From assembly GCA_021841935.1 (NCBI GenBank), contig JAKCDL010000003.1:1-64000 (forward strand): DNA of 64,000 nucleotides, read 5' to 3'. Below, in pieces: positions 34,875 to 45,684 of the stretch. A program made the translations under genes and the position numbers. Below the pieces are notes generated by a model. The model searched no databases. It saw nothing but the letters and a program-made list of their open reading frames with translations, and had not been told where the DNA came from. Position 1 is the stretch's first letter. The number at the start of each line of letters is the position of its first letter. This stretch comes from Actinomycetes bacterium. Its GTDB lineage: Bacteria; Actinomycetota; Acidimicrobiia; Acidimicrobiales; Acidimicrobiaceae.

Positions 34875-36266
34875 TTAACTTGCCGTGAAGAGTCTTATTG
34901 AACGCCCATGGGCAGATGTCTTAACGATGTCTCGTGCACGTCTTAGCAGTCCCATATCTCCGCCCCTTACAACGACCCGATAGAGTCGAATTGCGGTCTC
35001 CACATCGTTTGAAATAGCGCAAAATCGCTCAAAAAGTGCGACTCCCGAATCTCTATCAAAGGAAACGCGCCCATCGAGGAAGGCCTCGACAAAGATCTTT
35101 ACCGTAACATCGTTGACAACGAGGAACGAATCGAAGGGAAGGTTGCGACCTTCAATCGACGACATAAAGATATCTCGATATACTCCCGTCGGCTCCCAGG
35201 TGCCGTAACCAATAAGAAAAGCTAGGTGAGGAAAGTCCTTCAGGTGAAGATCCACATCGATTTCACTCTCGAATCTGGGGCGATCCTGCCTATCGAAGAG
35301 GTTTTTTCGTACGCTTTCACGTTCATCCACCATCATCATTGCATAGACATCTAGCGGCAAAGAGGGGTTTTGAGCAAGTCGATATCTAACTGAATAATCA
35401 TGGTCATAGGCGAGTGAGACGAATAGATCCTGGGGGAGATTTCTATTTGAGGCGGCACTTGCTCGCACCCCTGGATTGGGGTCTCTAGATAGATTGAGTA
35501 GTATCTCTTTGCAATTGACCAGCGACCCGCATATTGATTGGGCCAAGGCGGATCTAACCCTCCAATCGAAGTCACTCGAGAGTGCTGCTGCTGAATCACA
35601 ATTCAAATTCTTATGAGAGGCAGCCGCTGTACGAACATCGACTGAGTCACTTTGGGCGAGCTTCGTGATCATCTCCTCGCTGGAACGATCATTCTTCGCC
35701 AGCGCCACCAGGACACGATCAGCGGGGTCGTCCGTCATAATCTTCAAAATATCGACGTCGACAAATGTATTAGACGCGAGATTCAGTCGAACCATCGTCT
35801 CTGAATCATCCTTCAAGCGCATTGCTGCCTCGTCGCTAACGGAGCGATTTAGAGCGACATTTGCGCGCGCGACAACATCAAGTGAGGTACTGAGGGCGCT
35901 CAATAGAACAAAGTCGGCATTCGGATTAGAGGCAATTCCATAAGTTACCCTAAGTTCATGGGCCTTTATTATTTGATGCAACAGAGCCACAGGAGCATTG
36001 ACATGTCGGGCGACAAAGGAACGGCCCTCTGGATACTTTGCCGCAAAGTACAAGAACCCATCTGTAAATGCGTAACTTACTTCAGTCTTTTGCAAGTGAA
36101 TAAAATCTCGAGGAGAGTAACCAGCTTCGAGGCCTTCTTTGACCATCTCGCAGAAGTTACCACTCATATGATTGGTGTCACGACAACGAAACCCATCGTC
36201 TTCATCGAGTAAAGCCAGACACTCACTACCCCAAAGATCGCGGCATAATATGTCGCCTTTATTCAT
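34875..36266 (-). CDS. LRV-repeat protein with four N-terminal cysteines
   Basis: A 463-residue soluble protein. Residues about 125-330 hold at least six repeats of about 24 residues of the leucine-rich repeat variant type: VRLNLASNTFVDVDILKIM, VRTAAASHKNLNCDSAAAL, VRSALAQSI, VRASAASNRNLPQDLFVSL, VRYRLAQNPSLPLDVYAMMM. The N-terminal 40 residues carry cysteines at 8, 16, 28 and 39. The Azotobacter vinelandii LRV protein combines an N-terminal four-Cys [4Fe-4S] site with such repeats, so the same layout is likely here. Function unknown. It sits alone between mihF and pyrF, with 120- and 196-base gaps. Confidence 0.75.
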   Translation of the reverse strand: MNKGDILCRDLWGSECLALLDEDDGFRCRDTNHMSGNFCEMVKEGLEAGYSPRDFIHLQKTEVSYAFTDGFLYFAAKYPEGRSFVARHVNAPVALLHQIIKAHELRVTYGIASNPNADFVLLSALSTSLDVVARANVALNRSVSDEAAMRLKDDSETMVRLNLASNTFVDVDILKIMTDDPADRVLVALAKNDRSSEEMITKLAQSDSVDVRTAAASHKNLNCDSAAALSSDFDWRVRSALAQSICGSLVNCKEILLNLSRDPNPGVRASAASNRNLPQDLFVSLAYDHDYSVRYRLAQNPSLPLDVYAMMMVDERESVRKNLFDRQDRPRFESEIDVDLHLKDFPHLAFLIGYGTWEPTGVYRDIFMSSIEGRNLPFDSFLVVNDVTVKIFVEAFLDGRVSFDRDSGVALFERFCAISNDVETAIRLYRVVVRGGDMGLLRRARDIVKTSAHGRSIRLFTAS

Positions 36267-36462
36267 TTGGAAATTCCCTCATCTCGTCCACTCTTTGGGC
36301 TTTATTAGGACGAAGAGGCCGATTCTATGTCTAACAAATCAGCATCATCTCGTCTTGAGATGAGTCGAATAAATTTACCGAATGCTTTAGATGTAATTTC
36401 AGATTTACCCCCGAAACGCAATATCTACGTCGAAATATAGGTCGCAGTGACCCCGTTCTAGG

Positions 36463-37140
36463 TCAAATCTCGCTTCTGTCTCTCTCGAGTAGAGCAAGCA
36501 CCCTGTCGACGTCGTCGACTCCTTGCAGAATTCTACCGAGTACGACTAGGTTCGCCCCTGACCTAAATGCGTCGCTTGGAGTAACGACACGAACTTGATC
36601 CCCTAAGTTACTCATTTCGTAGCGAACTCCTGGCACTACTGCAAGTAGATCTGGGAAACGTGACTTTATCGTATCGACCTCAAGGCCAGATGAGACAAAG
36701 CCGTGGGCTCCACTTTCAACAATTAATGACAATCTCTCTGTCAAGGATTCAACCGCTAGCGGTGGCAGGCTAGTTAGTTGAGTTACACCGATGATCGACG
36801 GGCCTCCATCGACTGAATTTGCAGCCTCTACAGCTGCCTTCATCATCTCGATGCCCCCAACACAGTGAACACTGAGGAGGTCAACGCCATAACGTGCACA
36901 CGAGAGCGTGGCTCCCCTAACAGTATTTGGAATATCGTGCAACTTGAGATCCAAAAAGACTCGATAACCTAACTCTTTTACCTCTGGAATTATCGATGGA
37001 CCAACGGCCGTAAAGAGCTCAAGACCGATCTTTGCAAATGCAAATTTGTCTTTGAACTTTGAAGCCAGCGAAATGGCACTCTCTCTGTCACCCACATCAA
37101 GGGCTACTGCATACTCTCGCACGATTCTCTTCTCCTTCAT
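36463..37140 (-). CDS. pyrF: Orotidine 5'-phosphate decarboxylase
   Basis: Decarboxylates OMP to UMP, the last step of de novo pyrimidine synthesis. Conserved parts are the FAKIGLELFTAVGP region, the catalytic FLDLKLHDIPNTV (D-x-K-x-x-D), VVPGVRYE and the phosphate-binding VLGRILQG. This is the short prokaryotic PyrF of group I, with normal length (225 residues). It closes the pyrimidine run 124 bases after pyrD. Confidence 0.92.
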   Translation of the reverse strand: MKEKRIVREYAVALDVGDRESAISLASKFKDKFAFAKIGLELFTAVGPSIIPEVKELGYRVFLDLKLHDIPNTVRGATLSCARYGVDLLSVHCVGGIEMMKAAVEAANSVDGGPSIIGVTQLTSLPPLAVESLTERLSLIVESGAHGFVSSGLEVDTIKSRFPDLLAVVPGVRYEMSNLGDQVRVVTPSDAFRSGANLVVLGRILQGVDDVDRVLALLERDRSEI

Positions 37141-37264
37141 TTAGACACTGATAGCAATCTCAAACTTTGAACCTTTATCGTCTCAAAGCACCTAGATCGG
37201 TTAGTCACCTACTTTGATCGAAGGTTGATAGTTGATCATCCGCAAATCCGTGAGCGACCTGAAA

Positions 37265-38233
37265 CTAATCCACTCTGAGCGCCGCAACACCTCCTCGGTG
37301 TGAAGCTCCCACTAGGTCCCGAAACCTAGTAAAGCCAAGTCTTCCCATCTCAATCGGTAACTCCGACAAAACCTTTGAAAATACCTTTGGATCTACAAAT
37401 GAAGCTGTTCCGATCTGTATTGCACTGGCACCCGCGGCAGCTAGTTCAATAACCGCACGTGCCGAAGACACTCCCCCTACCCCGATGATCGGTAGATTGG
37501 GGTGGCGCGAATAAGCCTCGTAGATAGCCCTTAGTGCAACTTGATGTACCGCCGGGCCCGATAGGCCGCCCCCTTTGGCCCCCAACGATGGTAGGAGTGT
37601 CTGGTAGTCGATCTCAAGACCCATCACGGTATTAATAAGGACCACACCATCTGCCCCTTCGACCGCCGAGGTATCGATTATCTCCTCCAAGAGATGCGTA
37701 TTAGGGGAGAGCTTGACGTAACGAGGTAAGCCAATCCCGCGCGTTGCTCTTAGAACTTCGGCGACCGCCTCAGTTGAATGAGCAAACATCTTATTCCTAT
37801 CCTCGATGTTGGGGCAGGAAACATTGACCTCTATAGCTTTCACTACGTCACTTACGCCAACAAGTTCGTCAATCGCTTTGCGATAGTCGTCGATGCTTCT
37901 ACCCCAGATGGAAACGACCGTCGAAACTCGCTCCCTCTCCAGATTGGGCAGGTGCACCTCTCGCCATCGTCTTATACCTGGCCCTGTAAGTCCAACCGAA
38001 TTGATCATTGCGGCACCTGCACCACTTACACGGGGTGCCGGATTGCCCTTCGTCTCGAAGACGGCCAGTGACTTTGTAACAAAGGCACCCAAAGAAGTCT
38101 GATCGACGTAGCCAGAAAGCTCCGTCGAAAATCCCCCAACTCCAGATGCATTCATGATTGGATTCGAAAGCAGCAATTTTGGTCCAAGAGAGGTCTCCAA
38201 ATTTACAGAATCACCAACTCGAACCTTAGACAT
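37265..38233 (-). CDS. pyrD: Dihydroorotate dehydrogenase, class 1
   Basis: Oxidises dihydroorotate to orotate with FMN. The catalytic base is the Cys of IEVNVSCPN, which places it in soluble class 1 rather than membrane class 2. FMN-binding motifs include VKLSPN and IIGVGGVSSARAVIEL. No membrane-targeting N-terminus is present. Class 1B enzymes need the PyrK electron-transfer subunit, but no pyrK lies between carB and pyrF. The start is the ATG at 38233, with a GTG at 38242 as alternative; it is 24 bases after carB. Confidence 0.9.
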   Translation of the reverse strand: MSKVRVGDSVNLETSLGPKLLLSNPIMNASGVGGFSTELSGYVDQTSLGAFVTKSLAVFETKGNPAPRVSGAGAAMINSVGLTGPGIRRWREVHLPNLERERVSTVVSIWGRSIDDYRKAIDELVGVSDVVKAIEVNVSCPNIEDRNKMFAHSTEAVAEVLRATRGIGLPRYVKLSPNTHLLEEIIDTSAVEGADGVVLINTVMGLEIDYQTLLPSLGAKGGGLSGPAVHQVALRAIYEAYSRHPNLPIIGVGGVSSARAVIELAAAGASAIQIGTASFVDPKVFSKVLSELPIEMGRLGFTRFRDLVGASHRGGVAALRVD

Positions 38234-38257
38234 CGACTCCACCTCGCATACAAAGCC

Positions 38258-41200
38258 TTATCGCAGATGATAAGACTGAATCGACCTTATTGACACGTCC
38301 GTTTTATACATCTCTTGGATAGCATCCGTCGCAGCAAGCGCTGCGGAAACCGTCGTTATGCAGGGAACCTTATGACGATTTGCTGCACTTCTGATATGGT
38401 AACCGTCGCTACGAGGGCCTCTTCCATGAGGGGTGTTGATAATCAGTCCAACCGCCCCTGAACTTATCAGCTCGACTGCATCGGCGCGGTCCTCGCTTCG
38501 TTCTGCGATCTTGCCAACGATAGTGTCAACCGATACCCCATTATCCTCAAGGTACTTAGCAGTTCCAAAGGTAGCTGCTATTGAAAGACCTGCACCAACC
38601 AAACGATTGGCAAGATTTACTGCAGAGTGCTTATCGCGATCGGCAAGGGAGAGAAAGACCATACCGTGATTAGGTAGTCGTGATCCTGCACCTAGCTGCG
38701 CCTTAGCAAAGGCCAGAGGAAAGGTCTTATCAATTCCCATAACCTCTCCAGTGCTTCTCATCTCTGGTCCAAGCAAGGTGTCAGCCGTTGGGAACCTAGA
38801 GAAGGGCATCACCGCTTCTTTGACTGCATAGTAGCCGCCCGTCGTAGTCGGGTCGATAGTTCGGTCTTCCCTCAATGATGCAAGGGTTCTTCCAACCATT
38901 ACCAAGGAGGCAACTTTTACTAACGGAACCCCCGTAGCCTTTGAGACAAATGGGACAGTTCTAGATGCTCTCGGATTGGCTTCGATTACGTACACGCGAG
39001 AATCTTTCACGGCATACTGAACATTTATTAATCCAACGACCGAAAGAGCATCGGCTATGGCCTTTGTATTTTCGACGATCTTGTCTTGCACCTCAGGAGT
39101 AAGCGTTATCGGTGGAACAACACATGCCGAATCCCCCGAGTGAATTCCCGCCTCTTCCACGTGCTCCATTATTCCACCGAGGTAAAAGCCGCCCACGCCA
39201 TCGCGAACTGCATCAACATCTACCTCAACTGCATCTTCTAGAAATGAGTCGATAAGAATTGGTCCACGCCTTGAAATACCACCCTCTTGTGCAAGCGCAT
39301 CAAGGCGGCCAAAGGCCTCAACTAACTCACCTTCGTCATAGACGATCTCCATCGCCCTCCCGCCCAGCACATACGAGGGTCTAAGGAGGACCGGAAAACC
39401 AATTTTCCTACCAGCTTCGATGGCTTCGTTCATCTCATAGACAGTGGCACCTGAGGGTTGATCTATACCCAGCTCTGTGCACAAAGCCGACCATCGTTTA
39501 CGGTCCTCAGCTATGTCGATTGCATCAGGGGTTGTTCCCAATACCTTCAGGCCGGCAATCTCCTGGGCAAGCCTAAGAGGCGTCTGGCCCCCTAAGCCAA
39601 CGATTACACCGACGATTGAGTCGTACCCACCCTCGGCAGCTATAACTTCTTCAACATCTTCAGCAAAGAGAGGCTCAAGGTACAACTTATCCGATGTGTC
39701 GTAGTCGGTAGAGACCGTCTCAGGATTGCAGTTGACCATTATGGTTTCATATCCAGCATCGCGAAGTGCATAACTTGCGTGCACACAGCAGTAGTCGAAC
39801 TCGATACCCTGCCCAATCCTATTTGGACCAGAACCAAGAATTACTACCTTCTTGTTAGAACTTGAAATGACTTCACTCTCGCCGTCGTAGCCCGAATAGT
39901 GATACGGGGTCGCTGCTTCAAATTCACCCGAGCAAGTGTCGACAGTCTTATAACCTGGAACAATTCCATAGCGACGGCGAAGTTGAGTCACATCGGCTCT
40001 ACTGCAATCAAGTAGGTGGGCTATCTGAGCATCAGAGAATCCATTTTTCTTATACCTCTTGAGCGATGATGAATCTAGCACCGCATCTAACGAAGATCCG
40101 GGGGCAAGAGCACCCCTTAGCGCAGCGATCTCGTCCTTCATCTCGACGATCATCTTTATCTGGTATAGAAACCAGGGATCAATCTTTGAGGCCTCATAGA
40201 TCTCCTCTACGGTGGCTCCAGCGCGGAACGCCTCGTCCACCACGAAAATTCGTCTAGGCGTTGCTACTTTTACCTCTTCTAGGAGATCATCCTTATCAGC
40301 GGGGGTTACAACTCGATCCAAGGGATCGCCACCAAGTCCATAGCGACCCAATTCAATTGAGCGCATCGCCTTTTGAAGCGACTCTATAAACGTTCTTCCA
40401 ATTGCCATGGCTTCGCCGACGCTTTGCATACGCGTACCAAGCTGGGCCTCTACACCTGGAAACTTTTCGAATGCCCAGCGTGGTACCTTAGTCACCACGT
40501 AGTCGATCGTTGGTTCAAAAGAGGCTGGCGTTACCTTGGTTATATCGTTACGAATTTCATCGAGTCGATAGCCGATCGCCAACATAGTGGCGAACTTGGC
40601 GATCGGAAAGCCAGTTGCCTTCGACGCTAGAGCACTTGAGCGCGAGACTCGCGGATTCATCTCAATGACTACCATCTCACCGGTATTTGGGTTCACCGCA
40701 AATTGGATATTTGACCCACCGGTTTCAACCCCAATTCGTCGAATCACCTTGAAGGCTGCATCGCGCATGCGCTGATATTCAACGTCACTAAGGGTTTGTG
40801 CCGGTGCAACGGTGATGGAGTCACCCGTATGGACACCCATAGGGTCAAAGTTCTCGATTGAACAGATTATTACCGCGTTATCTGCTTTATCGCGCATGAC
40901 CTCAAGTTCGTACTCTTTCCACCCAGCGATCGACTCTTCTACGAGAATCTCACTTATCGGCGATGCATCTAAACCTGCTTGTGCAATATCTACAAACTCT
41001 TCAAAGGTAGTTGCTATACCCGTTCCGGCGCCACCGAGGATAAAGCTTGGCCTTATTACTATCGGAAGAGAGATCTCGTGCATAACCTCAATAGCGCCAG
41101 CAAGGTCGTGTGCAAATCCTGACCTTGGGGTACGAAGACCGATCTCATTCATCGCGCCTTTAAAGAGCTCTCTATTTTCAGCTGTAGCAATCGCGAGTGG

Positions 41201-41557
41201 CGAAGCGCCTATCATCTCGACGCCATACTCTTCTAAGACTCTGGCTTCGGCGAGCTCCATAGCTAAATTCAAGGCCGTTTGGCCACCTAGAGTAGGCAAG
41301 AGAGCATCGGGGCGCTCAATTTGAATGATTCGCTTTAGAACGTCAAGATCTAGAGGCTCGATGTAGGTAGCGTCAGCAAAGTCAGGATCCGTCATTATCG
41401 TCGCCGGATTTGAATTTGCCAGTATCACGTAATATCCCTCGTTTCGAAGGACTCGACAAGCTTGCGTTCCCGAATAGTCAAACTCACATGCCTGACCAAT
41501 AACAATTGGACCTGAACCTATAACTAGAACTTTGGATATATCTCTTCTAGCTGGCAT
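38258..41557 (-). CDS. carB: Carbamoyl-phosphate synthase, large subunit
   Basis: Makes carbamoyl phosphate from bicarbonate, ammonia and two ATP. Two homologous halves are visible, each starting with a [17 protein letters not shown]-like sequence (second copy: [16 protein letters not shown]) and each holding an ATP-grasp domain. The C-terminal MGS-like regulatory domain (about 945-1099) has [12 protein letters not shown], the site of UMP or ornithine control in relatives. The length of 1099 residues is normal. It lies 42 bases after carA. Confidence 0.95.
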   Translation of the reverse strand: MPARRDISKVLVIGSGPIVIGQACEFDYSGTQACRVLRNEGYYVILANSNPATIMTDPDFADATYIEPLDLDVLKRIIQIERPDALLPTLGGQTALNLAMELAEARVLEEYGVEMIGASPLAIATAENRELFKGAMNEIGLRTPRSGFAHDLAGAIEVMHEISLPIVIRPSFILGGAGTGIATTFEEFVDIAQAGLDASPISEILVEESIAGWKEYELEVMRDKADNAVIICSIENFDPMGVHTGDSITVAPAQTLSDVEYQRMRDAAFKVIRRIGVETGGSNIQFAVNPNTGEMVVIEMNPRVSRSSALASKATGFPIAKFATMLAIGYRLDEIRNDITKVTPASFEPTIDYVVTKVPRWAFEKFPGVEAQLGTRMQSVGEAMAIGRTFIESLQKAMRSIELGRYGLGGDPLDRVVTPADKDDLLEEVKVATPRRIFVVDEAFRAGATVEEIYEASKIDPWFLYQIKMIVEMKDEIAALRGALAPGSSLDAVLDSSSLKRYKKNGFSDAQIAHLLDCSRADVTQLRRRYGIVPGYKTVDTCSGEFEAATPYHYSGYDGESEVISSSNKKVVILGSGPNRIGQGIEFDYCCVHASYALRDAGYETIMVNCNPETVSTDYDTSDKLYLEPLFAEDVEEVIAAEGGYDSIVGVIVGLGGQTPLRLAQEIAGLKVLGTTPDAIDIAEDRKRWSALCTELGIDQPSGATVYEMNEAIEAGRKIGFPVLLRPSYVLGGRAMEIVYDEGELVEAFGRLDALAQEGGISRRGPILIDSFLEDAVEVDVDAVRDGVGGFYLGGIMEHVEEAGIHSGDSACVVPPITLTPEVQDKIVENTKAIADALSVVGLINVQYAVKDSRVYVIEANPRASRTVPFVSKATGVPLVKVASLVMVGRTLASLREDRTIDPTTTGGYYAVKEAVMPFSRFPTADTLLGPEMRSTGEVMGIDKTFPLAFAKAQLGAGSRLPNHGMVFLSLADRDKHSAVNLANRLVGAGLSIAATFGTAKYLEDNGVSVDTIVGKIAERSEDRADAVELISSGAVGLIINTPHGRGPRSDGYHIRSAANRHKVPCITTVSAALAATDAIQEMYKTDVSIRSIQSYHLR

Positions 41558-41599
41558 TTACTTACTTCCTCTAAACGTTTCTAGCCACATCATACGAAC

Positions 41600-42718
41600 T
41601 TATTTACCTTGTACCAATTTTGAAAACTCCTCAAAGAGATAGAGGGAGTCGTGTGGACCTGGTGCAGCCTCTGGATGGTATTGAACCGCGAATGCACGCA
41701 TTTGCGGCACCGAAAATCCCTCCACAACGTCGTCATTCAAATTTACGTGAGTGACTTCAGTCGGGAACGTACTCTCCGCAAGTGACTCTCGAGTAACCGC
41801 ATAGTTATGGTTTTGGCTTGTGATCTCCACGGCGCCTCCATCCTTGCGTCCGACTGGATGGTTACCACCATGGTGGCCAAACTTCAGCTTGACTGTCGAA
41901 GCACCAACTGCTCTAGCGAGAAGTTGATGTCCAAGACAAATTCCAAAGATCGGCATCGACCCTAAAATCGGGGCTATCTGATCGACGGCGTAATCAACCG
42001 CTGCTGGATCTCCTGGGCCATTTGAGAGAAAGAGTCCCCTCGGATTGTAGGCCATAATCTCTTCAACCGACGTCTTGGCAGGTACAACTACCGTCTCAAA
42101 CTTATGACTCAAATATCGAACTATCGACCGCTTCATCCCGTAGTCAATTGCGACTACTCTCGGGCCGCTTCCGTGCACCTCTATCTCGCGCCTACTTACA
42201 ACCGAAGCCAAATCTCGACCATCTGTCGACATCTCGGGGGTGATCAACCTCTGCAACTCTCGCGGCTCCGATGTTCCGATGACACCAGCTAAAGCACCGT
42301 AGTTGCGGAGGTGTCTAGTTAGTGCACGAGTATCCAAAGATGCAACTAGGGGCACATTTGACTCTTCGCAAAGGTCAAGTAGGGATCGTTCGCCCCGATA
42401 ATTTGAGTAAATTCCTGAGTAATTTCGTACAATTACGACCTGAGCCCATACTCGAGATGACTCCATATCAATGGTATTCACGCCATAATTACCTATCTCT
42501 GGAGTTGTAAAGGTAACCATTTGCCCTGCATAGGAAGGATCTGTAATAACTTCTTGGTATCCAGATAAGACGGTATTGAAGACGACTTCCCCGCCAACGA
42601 AGAAGTCACCCTTGAAACGGCCAGGCTCACTTGAGATTAACTCCAACTCGAACGTGGAACCATCCGCCAGGACTAAGTATCCGGGCGTCCTATAAATTGA
42701 TTCCGTCGTATAGATCAT
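41600..42718 (-). CDS. carA: Carbamoyl-phosphate synthase, small subunit
   Basis: Glutaminase subunit feeding ammonia to CarB. The N-terminal domain has GDFFVGGEVVFNTVLSGYQE and the C-terminal class I amidotransferase has the nucleophile in FGICLGHQLLARAVG with the catalytic HPEAAPGPHD. The true start is the ATG at 42718, which overlaps the pyrC stop as ATGA; two upstream codons in the same frame are inside pyrC. Length 373 residues. Confidence 0.94.
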   Translation of the reverse strand: MIYTTESIYRTPGYLVLADGSTFELELISSEPGRFKGDFFVGGEVVFNTVLSGYQEVITDPSYAGQMVTFTTPEIGNYGVNTIDMESSRVWAQVVIVRNYSGIYSNYRGERSLLDLCEESNVPLVASLDTRALTRHLRNYGALAGVIGTSEPRELQRLITPEMSTDGRDLASVVSRREIEVHGSGPRVVAIDYGMKRSIVRYLSHKFETVVVPAKTSVEEIMAYNPRGLFLSNGPGDPAAVDYAVDQIAPILGSMPIFGICLGHQLLARAVGASTVKLKFGHHGGNHPVGRKDGGAVEITSQNHNYAVTRESLAESTFPTEVTHVNLNDDVVEGFSVPQMRAFAVQYHPEAAPGPHDSLYLFEEFSKLVQGK

Positions 42719-44109
42719 CTCCAATACCTCTCCACTTCCACATTTCTATCTCTGACGATCATTTTTCCATTGACTACGTTGTGCCGAATCGCTAGCGGTA
42801 GCTCCATACCTAGATACGGAGAATTCTTTGACTTTGACCAAATCAAATCGCTCGTAAGGACTCCGCTAGCACCTAAATCAATCACGACTAGATCAACCTT
42901 TGAGCCTTGAATTATCGGTTCGGTTGGGAGCCGCAAGAGCTTGCGCGGGCCAATCGCAAGCAGCTCCACGACCTTTAGTAACCACGAGAGCTCGTCGCGA
43001 CTGATAAGCGAAGCCTCTAGCACTTCAATAGAGTCGAGAGCGATATTCAGCTTCGGAAGATAGCCGGCACTTCTACCTACAAACTCTCTCGCACCCAAAA
43101 AAGAGACCGAGAGCGCCTGTTCAATTCCCACCATCCCAAACGCGGCGTTTTCAAAGGGTAAGTCTTTTTTCCACCGCGGATGGGGCGCATGATCTGTACC
43201 AATTACATCGACTATGCCGCTTGCAACCCCACGCCAAAGACCATCGATATCACTCACCGTTCTCAATGGAGGGTTGACCTTGAATAATGAGTTTCCTGAA
43301 CCGATATAGCTTTCATCTAGTAACAGGTGATGCGGAGTTACCTCGCACGTCACTGCTGCGCCATCACCTTTTGCCTCTGCAACTAAGGAGATGGCCCTTG
43401 AAGTGGAGACGTGTTGAAGGTGAAGCCTTCCCCCAATCGCCTTGCAGAGCTCAATGTCTCGCGCAACCATTACCGTCTCGGCCAAAGGAGATATCATCTT
43501 GAGTCCCAAGCGCTCAGCGAGCTCCCCTTCGTTCATCGATCCGCTCGCCATAATCGACTCATCTTCACAGTGTTGGGCTAATATCGAACCACTTGCGGCG
43601 CTAGCTTCAAAGGCTCGCCTCATTATCATGGCCGATTGAACACCATTACCGTCATCAGTGAAGATCTTCACCCCTCTTTGTGCCAGTTCCGCAATCTCCA
43701 CTAAGTTCGATCCTCTACGACCTTTAGTTATCGACGCGCTGAGATCGATTGAAATAGGCAGCCGCAGAGTTCGTCCACGAATCTCATCTATGACACCTAA
43801 TGAATCTGGCACCGGGTCAGTATTTGGCATCGCAACGACGCGACAGTAACCTCCGGCCGCGGCTGCTATCGAGCCGCTAAAGAAGGTTTCGGCCTCCTCG
43901 CCTCCCGGCTCACGAAGGTGAGTGTGAAGGTCTATGAATGAGGGAGCTACAAGGTGTCCCTCGCAATCGACACTCTCTTCTCCAAGAGTCTTTGAAAGTC
44001 CGTTGCCGATCTCGGTAACAACTCCTCTTTCAAGGCGAAGATCAGTCCTTCGTAGACTAAATCCGTCGAATAGAGCTCCGTCTTTGAGAAGGAAGCGGTC
44101 TTCAGCCAT
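42715..44109 (-). CDS. pyrC: Dihydroorotase
   Basis: Closes carbamoyl-aspartate to dihydroorotate. The zinc-binding start of the amidohydrolase barrel is FIDLHTHLREPGGEEAETF. Other metal and active-site parts are KIFTDDGNGV, LQHVSTSRAI and DVIGTDHAPHP. The length of 464 residues fits the longer class I dihydroorotases. It overlaps pyrB by 8 bases and carA by 4 bases, so the run is translationally coupled. Confidence 0.93.
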   Translation of the reverse strand: MAEDRFLLKDGALFDGFSLRRTDLRLERGVVTEIGNGLSKTLGEESVDCEGHLVAPSFIDLHTHLREPGGEEAETFFSGSIAAAAGGYCRVVAMPNTDPVPDSLGVIDEIRGRTLRLPISIDLSASITKGRRGSNLVEIAELAQRGVKIFTDDGNGVQSAMIMRRAFEASAASGSILAQHCEDESIMASGSMNEGELAERLGLKMISPLAETVMVARDIELCKAIGGRLHLQHVSTSRAISLVAEAKGDGAAVTCEVTPHHLLLDESYIGSGNSLFKVNPPLRTVSDIDGLWRGVASGIVDVIGTDHAPHPRWKKDLPFENAAFGMVGIEQALSVSFLGAREFVGRSAGYLPKLNIALDSIEVLEASLISRDELSWLLKVVELLAIGPRKLLRLPTEPIIQGSKVDLVVIDLGASGVLTSDLIWSKSKNSPYLGMELPLAIRHNVVNGKMIVRDRNVEVERYWR

Positions 44110-45022
44110 CTATAGAACCCTCCAAAACCGCCTCGATTATCGCCATTCTGGCAAAGATTGACACTTCGGTTTGTCTCCGAATGAGCGAATTATCAATGTC
44201 TATCAACGGCGCATCGATCTCCATCCCGGGAAAGACTGGCCCAGGATGCATAACTACCTGATCTCGACGAATATGAGAGGCCCGCTCCTTTGTCAAAGAA
44301 AAGCGTGATCGATACTTATTCACCTCGAGTGATTCTCCTTCTGAAAATCTCTCGCGCTGGATTCGCAACATGTACAGGACATCGTAGCGCTCTACTTCAA
44401 ATGACGAATGACGGACCACATTAGGGAAAATGTACTTAGGCATCATCGACTCTGGACCAACAAACGAAACCTCGATGCCGCAGGTCGAAGCGAGCTGAAC
44501 GAGTGACCTCGCCACTCTCGAGTGCAAAACATCGCCCACAATGGCCATTTGAAGGCCTTCAAGTGCATCTAATGATCCAAAACGTTCAACGAGCGTTGTT
44601 AGATCCAGTATTGCTTGAGTCGGATGTTCATGTTCTCCATCACCCGCGTTAATAGTTGGAACACTTGTCCAATCTTCAAATAGTTGCGAAAGACCACTCT
44701 CTTTAGAGCGAACAACGAAGAGGGAAGGGTCATAAGATGCCAAAGTCTCCGCCGTATCCTTTATCGATTCGCCCTTTGAAAGAGATGAACCAGTGATGTC
44801 GAAGTTGATTGCGACCATACCCAGCTGAGTAGCAGCTACCTCGAAAGAAACTTTCGTTCTAGTTGAACTCTCGAAAAAAGCTAGTATCGCATTTCGACCG
44901 GAAAATGATCGTGGATCTGCACCCCTGCTTAGTTCAAGGCTTCGGTTTATTAGAGACTTTAAATTTTCAGAACTAAGGTTGGTAGAAGAGTGAAGACCGA
45001 GGCGTCGGCCCGGCAAATTCAT
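44102..45022 (-). CDS. pyrB: Aspartate carbamoyltransferase, catalytic chain
   Basis: Joins carbamoyl phosphate and aspartate, the committed pyrimidine step. The carbamoyl-phosphate loop is FFESSTRTKVSFEVAA. Also conserved are the GDGEHEHPTQAILDL region, GDVLHSRVARSLVQL and HPGPVFPGMEID. The length of 306 residues is normal. No pyrI regulatory chain gene is present, usual for PyrR-containing bacteria. It overlaps pyrR by 4 bases. Confidence 0.93.
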   Translation of the reverse strand: MNLPGRRLGLHSSTNLSSENLKSLINRSLELSRGADPRSFSGRNAILAFFESSTRTKVSFEVAATQLGMVAINFDITGSSLSKGESIKDTAETLASYDPSLFVVRSKESGLSQLFEDWTSVPTINAGDGEHEHPTQAILDLTTLVERFGSLDALEGLQMAIVGDVLHSRVARSLVQLASTCGIEVSFVGPESMMPKYIFPNVVRHSSFEVERYDVLYMLRIQRERFSEGESLEVNKYRSRFSLTKERASHIRRDQVVMHPGPVFPGMEIDAPLIDIDNSLIRRQTEVSIFARMAIIEAVLEGSIDG

Positions 45023-45624
45023 TTATCCTCACTCGCTGGGTTGGGTGCTTCGCTCTCTTGAAATATCCGAATACCTTCTGCGGTAACTTCAACGTATTCG
45101 GACATCGCGGTTGGCAAATTCTTACCCACGAAGTCAGGCCTTATTGGCACTTCACGATGGCCACGATCAACCATCACGGCCAATTGAACTTTTGAAGCAC
45201 GCGCTCGAGATAAAAGAGAGTCGAGCGCCGCCCTGACCGTACGGCCCGTAAATATGACATCATCTACGAGAATAACAGTTTTATTTTCAGGCGAAACCGG
45301 GATCACGCTTCTATCTAAGCTTAGATCTACAACTGCATCTCTATCGAACTTTGTGTCGTCACGGAAGTTGCTAACGTCGAGAACACCAGAGGGGACTTCA
45401 ACTCCCTCAAGAGCTTCAATTCTTTTAGCCAGGGCCTTGGAGAACCACTCCCCACCCCTCAAAAGTCCTAAAAGAACTAATTCGTTTGCGCCTCTATTTC
45501 GCTCTAAAATCTCGTGAGCTATCCGAGTCACTGCCCTATCAACGTCAGCCTTTGAAAGCACCTCTGCCTTCAAAGTGAGACCTAGCGTTCCGCTAGGGAC
45601 AAGCCTCAACTTGTTTGATTGCAT
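45019..45624 (-). CDS. pyrR: PyrR pyrimidine regulator / uracil phosphoribosyltransferase
   Basis: First gene of the leftward pyrimidine operon. The PRPP-binding motif is VILVDDVIFTGRTVRAALDS and the N-terminal part has VDRAVTRIAHEILERNRGAN. In actinobacteria PyrR typically binds the pyr mRNA leader and lowers translation when UMP is high. The 133 bases upstream are too short and simple for a Bacillus-type antiterminator, so translational control is more likely (inference). Length 201 residues. Confidence 0.92.
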   Translation of the reverse strand: MQSNKLRLVPSGTLGLTLKAEVLSKADVDRAVTRIAHEILERNRGANELVLLGLLRGGEWFSKALAKRIEALEGVEVPSGVLDVSNFRDDTKFDRDAVVDLSLDRSVIPVSPENKTVILVDDVIFTGRTVRAALDSLLSRARASKVQLAVMVDRGHREVPIRPDFVGKNLPTAMSEYVEVTAEGIRIFQESEAPNPASEDK

Positions 45625-45684
45625 TTAGTCTCCCTCACCGTACACGTATCACAGTACGCGCTTTACGGGTAGCTTAGTTAAAGG

